This document shows positions 7,485-11,151 of a stretch of DNA of 11,151 bases, one piece after another. The first letter of the stretch is position 1, and each line of letters opens with the position of its first letter. This stretch comes from JAAZMF01 sp036786445 (GTDB lineage Bacteria; Bacillota; Limnochordia; DTU087). The stretch spans positions 1 to 11,151 of the forward strand of contig DAIQRD010000083.1 in the NCBI GenBank assembly GCA_036786445.1. The letters are read 5' to 3'. The notes beneath the pieces are model-generated. The model ran no database searches and was not told where the DNA came from. It saw only the letters and a program-made list of their open reading frames with translations. Made by a program: the position numbers and the translations under genes.

Positions 7485-8237
7485 TCATATGTTGGAGAAA
7501 TATTCAACTAAGCCGTGGTAAATGCCTGTGGCAGCCTTCGTTTGGTATGAGCGAGTCGATAGCAAGCGGGCTTCTTGCTTATTGCTGAGAAACCCCAACT
7601 CCACAAGAGCAGCTGGCATGGCTGTGTTTTTCAACACGTAGTAGCTCGCCCACCTCACCCCGAGATCTTTGGTTCGCAGCTCGCCTGTGACACCTCTTTG
7701 CAAAGCAGCGCCTAATCGATACCCGTCGGGACTGAAAAAATAAGTTGTGCTGCCGGTCAAGGAGCTGTTCTTGTTCCAATCATTGTGAATAGATACGAAA
7801 GCATCGGCCCGGCTCGAGTTGGCGATACGCACCCTCGCTTCTAGCTGGTCTGCCTGGGGTCCACCGGGCGAATAGTCTCCATCTCGGGTCATAATGACTT
7901 TGGCACCGGCGTACTCTAGCATGCTTTTCAGATCCCAGCCAACAGCTAGCACATTGTCTTTTTCCGGTTGGGGCCCTACACCTCGGGAGCCTGGATTCGC
8001 ACCCCCGTGACCAGGATCGACCACAATGGTCTTACCTCGCAGAGAGTCAGGGTCCCAGCGCAACTCTCCACCGGTTGCAGGCGCCGTTCCATAGTCTCCA
8101 TGCCCAGGCAGCTGGGCCCCACCCTCTGGCCCGCCTAGCCCAAGGATAAAAGAGAGCACCAGCAACAACAGCGTCACCAAGGCATTGGATTGAAGCGTTA
8201 TGATCTTTTCCTTGGGGCGCAGGTCGGCCAAATACAT
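7485..8237 (-). CDS. N-acetylmuramoyl-L-alanine amidase (Amidase_3), membrane-anchored
   Basis: This protein of 250 residues or slightly fewer cuts the bond between N-acetylmuramic acid and L-alanine in peptidoglycan. Residues 18-36 form one hydrophobic segment (signal anchor or signal peptide), followed by a Gly/Pro-rich linker to about residue 65 and an Amidase_3 domain from 69 to 250. The zinc ligands are H77 (VDPGHGG), E92 and H151 (SIHND), and the catalytic Glu is E213 (VELGF). A single N-terminal anchor and no SH3 or repeat domain recall CwlD, the spore-cortex amidase of Bacillus, but a vegetative wall hydrolase is equally possible. The ATG at 8237 touches its GGGGGAG site, so a TTG two codons later (8231) has better spacing and may be the true start. 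The gene ends with TGATGA and is followed by a terminator. Confidence 0.9.
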   Translation of the reverse strand: MYLADLRPKEKIITLQSNALVTLLLLVLSFILGLGGPEGGAQLPGHGDYGTAPATGGELRWDPDSLRGKTIVVDPGHGGANPGSRGVGPQPEKDNVLAVGWDLKSMLEYAGAKVIMTRDGDYSPGGPQADQLEARVRIANSSRADAFVSIHNDWNKNSSLTGSTTYFFSPDGYRLGAALQRGVTGELRTKDLGVRWASYYVLKNTAMPAALVELGFLSNKQEARLLSTRSYQTKAATGIYHGLVEYFSNI

Positions 8238-8243
8238 CTCCCC

Positions 8244-8252
8244 CTGTAACAG
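8244..8252. repeat. CTGTAACAG palindromic motif, proximal copy
   Basis: This is the second copy of the motif at 8327-8335. It overlaps the predicted transcription start of the amidase gene and abuts its GGGGGAG ribosome binding site (8238-8244). That is a position where a bound repressor could block initiation. The function is inferred from placement only. Confidence 0.35.
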
Positions 8253-8257
8253 TGGCT

Positions 8258-8265
8258 AGTGTATA
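8258..8265 (-). promoter_or_regulatory. Possible -10 element for the amidase gene
   Basis: The minus strand reads TATACACT, which matches seven of eight positions of the Bacillus sigma-E -10 consensus (CATACAMT, M = A or C) and also resembles a sigma-A -10. It would place transcription initiation near 8250, giving a 5' leader of about 13-20 bases. I could not find a convincing -35 for either factor at the right spacing, so this is tentative. The five AGCT tetranucleotides at 8269-8309, just upstream, can form small hairpins. Confidence 0.3.
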
Positions 8266-8326
8266 GAGAGCTGCGAATACAGCTTGAGCTGGGGTTAAGC
8301 TCCACAGCTTACTGCTAACACTTTGA

Positions 8327-8335
8327 CTGTAACAG
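8327..8335. repeat. CTGTAACAG palindromic motif, distal copy
   Basis: This nine-base near-palindrome (CTGT-A-ACAG on the plus strand) recurs exactly at 8244-8252, 83 bases away. Both copies lie in the polX-amidase intergenic region. It could be an operator half of a paired binding site, but no cognate regulator is visible here. Confidence 0.35.
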
Positions 8336-8375
8336 GCGAAAAACCTTTCGGCAAATCACACCGCCTCTGGTGGTT

Positions 8376-10079
8376 TTAGGAGAAACGCTCCCTGATGGCT
8401 GTCCATGACCATGTGTTGATAACATGCTCTTTTGCTAACCACGCCCGCCGTGCCACGCTGAGACCCAGATGCATGTTATCCAATTCAACCTGGCTATGAG
8501 CATCGGTGTTGATGGCAATCTTCACTCCCATGGACCGGGCCATTTGGGTGTGGACGTCATTGAGATCTAGGCGGTCGGGAGAGGCGTTGATCTCCAAGAC
8601 AGAACCAGTTATTGCCGCTCTTTGCATAACTTGCTCCATGTTGATGGAATAAGGTGACCTTCGCCCTAGAAGCCTGCCTGTGGGATGACCAATGATATCA
8701 ACATGGGGATTCTCCATAGCCTTGATAACCCTGTTGGTTAGTTGCTGCTCGTCTTGGCGAAATCCACTGTGAATAGATGCAACAACCACATCTCTTTCAG
8801 CCAACACGCTGTCGGGTAAATCCAGACTGCCGTCTCCCAATATATCTACCTCGATGCCAGACAGGAGGTTGAATCCTAGCTGCTCCCTTATGTGGAGGAT
8901 CTGCTGATGTTGCTGCCTTAACCGCTCTGGACTAAGTCCATTAGCGATTTTCAGGGACTGAGAATGGTCACAAATGGCTACATATTCATAGCCTTTGGCT
9001 TGAGCAGCCTGTGCCACTTCCTCAATGGTCAAGACACCGTCACTCCACCGAGAGTGGCAGTGCAAATCACCCCTTATGTCCGAGAGCTCAACCAAATGTG
9101 GTAGTGCATCCTCCGATGCTGCTTCAATCTCTCCTCTACCTTCTCGGATCTCCGGCGGGATAAAGGGCAAACCCACAAGTTCGTACAGGGCTGCCTCACT
9201 GGTGGGCACCACCTGAGTACCGTTGACCCAGATACCCTCTTCATCTAACTTGAGTCCAAGCTTCTGAGCAAACGCCTGCAGGTGATCAATGTGTTTCTGT
9301 GAGCCGGTGCCACGCCACAAGGCCCAGGCGAACTGGGCTGGGGTTCTCACCAATACTTCCAGCCGAGGGCCAGATCCCAATTGCAGGATCCCACAATCGT
9401 CTTGGATATCTACCATACCCACAGTCTCCGGCAAATCTGCTAGTGATGCCAGCGCACTGGCGGGCTCGGAGCTGGCCACAACCAATTCGATCTTGTCCAC
9501 TAGTTCCCCACGTCGACGCAGGGCACCGCCCAGTTGGACTTCCTCCACCATGGGCGAAACTTCCAGGTGTTTCTGGATATCTCTGGCGAGGGGAAGAGCT
9601 ACCCCTAGGGGAATCTGGCCACCTAATTGCCGTATGGTCTGAATACCCCGGAGTACATTCCATTCAGTGCGGGCGCCTAGCCCCTTCAAAGTGCGGATCT
9701 GACGCTTACGACAGGCTGATTCCAACTCCTCAATATTGGCGATGCCCAGCTCCGTGTGGAATCTACGAGCCAGTTTGGGACCGACGCCAGCTATGTTTGT
9801 CATTTCTACTAATCCCTCTGGCACTGCTTGCCGTAACTCTGCAAGATGCCTAATGCTGCCTGTGCTCAACCACTCGCCGATCTTCTCTGCTAACACTGGC
9901 CCTATTCCAGGAATATCCCGCAACTCCCCTGCACCATACACATCCTTGATATCCTCCGGCAACGCTTCAATGGCCCTAGCACCTTTCCGGTAGGCATTAG
10001 CTCTAAAGGAGTTGTCACCATTGAGATCCATGAGATCAGCGATTTCAAAGAAAGCCCTGGCTAGGGCTAGATTGGTCAT
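8376..10079 (-). CDS. polX: PolX-type DNA polymerase/PHP nuclease with altered polymerase active site
   Basis: The 567 residues have the length and domain order of bacterial PolX (B. subtilis YshC type). They comprise an N-terminal helix-hairpin-helix region (about 1-125, with hairpins PGIG at 57-60 and AGVG at 97-100), a family X palm and thumb (about 150-315), and a C-terminal PHP domain (about 335-565). The PHP ligands are all present: H340, H342, D347, D371, H372, E410, H437, H465, D526 and H528. In known bacterial PolX this domain gives 3'-5' exonuclease activity in base-excision-type repair. The polymerase part looks dead. The usual G-S-x-R-R...D-x-D stretch reads GALRR...KIE, so the catalytic aspartates are K196 and E198, and the third aspartate is E241. 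The TGSKxHN motif reads TGSQKHI (258-264). The reading frame is intact, so this is not a pseudogene. I infer a nuclease with a structural, DNA-binding polymerase domain. Confidence 0.93.
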   Translation of the reverse strand: MTNLALARAFFEIADLMDLNGDNSFRANAYRKGARAIEALPEDIKDVYGAGELRDIPGIGPVLAEKIGEWLSTGSIRHLAELRQAVPEGLVEMTNIAGVGPKLARRFHTELGIANIEELESACRKRQIRTLKGLGARTEWNVLRGIQTIRQLGGQIPLGVALPLARDIQKHLEVSPMVEEVQLGGALRRRGELVDKIELVVASSEPASALASLADLPETVGMVDIQDDCGILQLGSGPRLEVLVRTPAQFAWALWRGTGSQKHIDHLQAFAQKLGLKLDEEGIWVNGTQVVPTSEAALYELVGLPFIPPEIREGRGEIEAASEDALPHLVELSDIRGDLHCHSRWSDGVLTIEEVAQAAQAKGYEYVAICDHSQSLKIANGLSPERLRQQHQQILHIREQLGFNLLSGIEVDILGDGSLDLPDSVLAERDVVVASIHSGFRQDEQQLTNRVIKAMENPHVDIIGHPTGRLLGRRSPYSINMEQVMQRAAITGSVLEINASPDRLDLNDVHTQMARSMGVKIAINTDAHSQVELDNMHLGLSVARRAWLAKEHVINTWSWTAIRERFS

Positions 10080-10090
10080 TTATGTATATG

Positions 10091-10097
10091 TCCTCCC
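10091..10097 (-). promoter_or_regulatory. Ribosome binding site of polX
   Basis: GGGAGGA on the minus strand lies 11 bases before the polX ATG at 10079, inside the 37-base gap after the cvpA-family stop. The spacing is at the long end of the usual range. No promoter is evident in the gap, which suggests readthrough from zapA and the cvpA-family gene. Confidence 0.6.
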
Positions 10098-10116
10098 TAT
10101 CAAAGGGCTGCCCAAC

Positions 10117-10686
10117 TCAGACCACCGGCCCTTGGGGGCCTATAGTCAAAGGCCGTGGCTGCTCATCTTCTGCATGGCTACCGCCTTTATACCATCGGGG
10201 AAACTGGGGAGGGAAAACCGCATCTAGTCCATCGTATATGCGGGGCACAACTCCTAGCACCTGCTGAGCCAAGGGCGACTGATTCAGCGCAATTGTTATG
10301 CCTTCAAAGGGAACGGCGGCAAGCAAAACCAAAAGGAGACAGACTAGGATAAATCCCTTGGCAAAACCCAAGCCAATCCCGCCTAGGTGATCCAAAATAC
10401 TGACCGGAGTATAGCGCAGTACTTTGCCCAAAAACAACCCCAAAAGACCTGCCAGAAGGCTGATCAAAATAGCGATAGCACCGAATGCCAAAGGATACGC
10501 TACCATTTCTGGCAGCTTAAACCGGTAAATCAGCTCATCACCCCAATAATGGTAGCTTCTGTACGCATAGAAAACAGCAAAGACAATACCCGCGAGCTCG
10601 CAACCCTCCCTCACGAGGCCCTTGACAAAGCCCTTGAGCATCATCACTGCCAATAGCAGCACAATAACTACATCTACCCAGGTCAT
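10117..10686 (-). CDS. CvpA family membrane protein
   Basis: This 189-residue integral membrane protein matches the CvpA family, named after the E. coli protein needed for colicin V production. In Bacillota the family has no settled function. Four hydrophobic segments are visible at about 1-17, 28-45, 62-87 and 103-125, followed by a polar, proline-rich tail. The N-terminus (MTWVDVVIVLLL, then GFVKGLVRE) is the family signature. I chose the ATG at 10686 because GTGAGG sits 9 bases upstream and the family normally begins right before the WxD motif. A GTG at 10701 would add five residues and overlap the zapA stop by four bases, but it has little ribosome binding signal. The tight spacing to zapA indicates an operon. 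Confidence 0.88.
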   Translation of the reverse strand: MTWVDVVIVLLLAVMMLKGFVKGLVREGCELAGIVFAVFYAYRSYHYWGDELIYRFKLPEMVAYPLAFGAIAILISLLAGLLGLFLGKVLRYTPVSILDHLGGIGLGFAKGFILVCLLLVLLAAVPFEGITIALNQSPLAQQVLGVVPRIYDGLDAVFPPQFPRWYKGGSHAEDEQPRPLTIGPQGPVV

Positions 10687-10697
10687 GGCATGCAGCC

Positions 10698-10970
10698 TCA
10701 CTTCTCGACTTCGGCCACCAGTTCCATCAACTCGCGATTCTCTTGCTTCTGCTTTTCCAGCTCATCAGCCATGTTCATCAGTGCCAAAATACTGGCCCGG
10801 TTGCGGGGTAAATTGGGAAACTGCTGCACAACCGGGCTCAAATATTTGTCCACCATCTGAGCTAGCTGCCGGATATAGTCGGGGCTCCCTTTGCCTCTGA
10901 TGCTATACTCATCACCGGCTATACGGACCCGCACACTATGAATTTCTTGGGGCTCTGACTGCCCGGACAT
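10698..10970 (-). CDS. zapA: Cell division protein ZapA
   Basis: This 90-residue cytoplasmic protein fits the ZapA family, whose members bind FtsZ and promote bundling of its filaments at the division ring. Residues 11-48 match the N-terminal ZapA domain: a short strand (VRVRIAGDEYSIRG) followed by a helix containing YIRQLAQMVDKYL. Residues 58-90 (RASILALMNMADELEKQK onward) form the long C-terminal helix that dimerises as a coiled coil. The length is typical of Bacillota ZapA. The start is fixed by a strong GGAGGAGG site. The stop TGA lies just before the cvpA-family gene, and the two are almost certainly cotranscribed. Nothing is odd about the sequence. Confidence 0.92.
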   Translation of the reverse strand: MSGQSEPQEIHSVRVRIAGDEYSIRGKGSPDYIRQLAQMVDKYLSPVVQQFPNLPRNRASILALMNMADELEKQKQENRELMELVAEVEK

Positions 10971-10977
10971 GGGAATT

Positions 10978-10985
10978 CCTCCTCC
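10978..10985 (-). promoter_or_regulatory. Ribosome binding site of zapA
   Basis: The minus strand reads GGAGGAGG, a near-perfect Shine-Dalgarno sequence, 7 bases before the ATG at 10970. It fixes the zapA start. The roughly 106-base gap back to the pheT stop shows no convincing promoter or terminator, so zapA may be cotranscribed with pheT. Confidence 0.75.
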
Positions 10986-11076
10986 GCTCCACTAAGGCCC
11001 GATCTCTAACCAGTATTTCCAGGTTTGGTCGGTGAATTCCTGCAGAGCGGACTACAGACATGCCCATTCCCTTAAT

Positions 11077-11151
11077 CTAGCGACGCCCTATGCCCAACTC
11101 ACTCTGAAGCCTAAGCATGATGGCATCCTCAGCAGCCTGGATCTCGCTATC
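11077..11151 (-). CDS. pheT: Phenylalanyl-tRNA synthetase beta subunit, C-terminal end (partial)
   Basis: The minus-strand frame is open from the window edge for 24 codons and stops at TAG (11077-11079). The peptide begins DSEIQAAEDAIM and ends LQSELGIGRR. This resembles the last helix of the anticodon-binding (FDX-ACB) domain of bacterial PheT, which usually reads like LTDEEV..A...I...L...LGA.LR. PheT pairs with PheS in the cytoplasm to charge tRNA-Phe. The position just upstream of zapA supports the call, because pheS-pheT-zapA is a common order in Bacillota. Only the extreme C-terminus is visible, so the identification rests on a short match plus context. Confidence 0.7.
   Translation of the reverse strand, partial: DSEIQAAEDAIMLRLQSELGIGRR

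Noticed and set aside
8340..8375. Possible intrinsic terminator after polX (CGAAA/TTTCG with nearby T-run).
   Set aside because: The stem is only five base pairs and the T-run lies inside the hairpin rather than after it.
9299..9853. A 184-residue plus-strand open frame.
   Set aside because: It lies entirely antisense to polX, has a composition rich in Pro, Arg and Ser typical of a shadow frame, and shows no recognisable domain.
10936..11067. A 43-residue minus-strand frame between pheT and zapA.
   Set aside because: It has no usable ribosome binding site, overlaps the start of zapA out of frame, and its sequence resembles no family I know.

Overview
The window looks like a chromosomal segment of a spore-forming, low-to-moderate-GC Gram-positive bacterium (Bacillota, of a Clostridia- or Limnochordia-like kind). 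The evidence is a YunB sporulation protein, a T-box-controlled tyrosyl-tRNA synthetase, MutS2, a bacterial PolX with a PHP domain, and the order pheT-zapA-cvpA-polX-(amidase)-mutS2, which is common in that phylum. Every gene lies on the minus strand, so the biological reading direction runs from position 11151 to position 1. The species cannot be named from the sequence alone.

In reading order: the last 24 codons of pheT (11077-11151); zapA (10698-10970) and a CvpA-family membrane protein (10117-10686), nearly touching; polX (8376-10079); a membrane-anchored Amidase_3 cell-wall hydrolase (7485-8237) ending in an intrinsic terminator (7436-7465). A new unit then begins with an extended -10 promoter (7365-7373), mutS2 (4960-7308) and a class A penicillin-binding protein (2632-4911). 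Next come a promoter (2564-2592), a tyrosine T-box leader with its terminator (2254-2557), tyrosyl-tRNA synthetase (984-2219), a large inverted repeat (934-972), and yunB (138-854). A near-perfect sigma-A promoter (39-67) at the left edge fires toward position 1 into a gene outside the window.

The genes serve housekeeping roles: translation (pheT, tyrS), septum formation (zapA), wall synthesis and hydrolysis (PBP1A, amidase), DNA maintenance (polX, mutS2) and sporulation (yunB). I see no mobile element, CRISPR array, phage gene, tRNA or rRNA, and no candidate for a wholly new multi-gene system.

The most interesting item is the PolX protein. All three metal-binding aspartates of its polymerase palm are replaced (K196, E198, E241), and neighbouring nucleotide-binding motifs are altered, while every metal ligand of its PHP nuclease domain is intact. 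This predicts a nuclease carrying a non-catalytic polymerase domain. Other points worth checking are the inverted repeat between tyrS and yunB whose T-tract faces against the genes, paired CTGTTACAG palindromes around the amidase promoter region, and several start codons that move when the ribosome binding site is considered.
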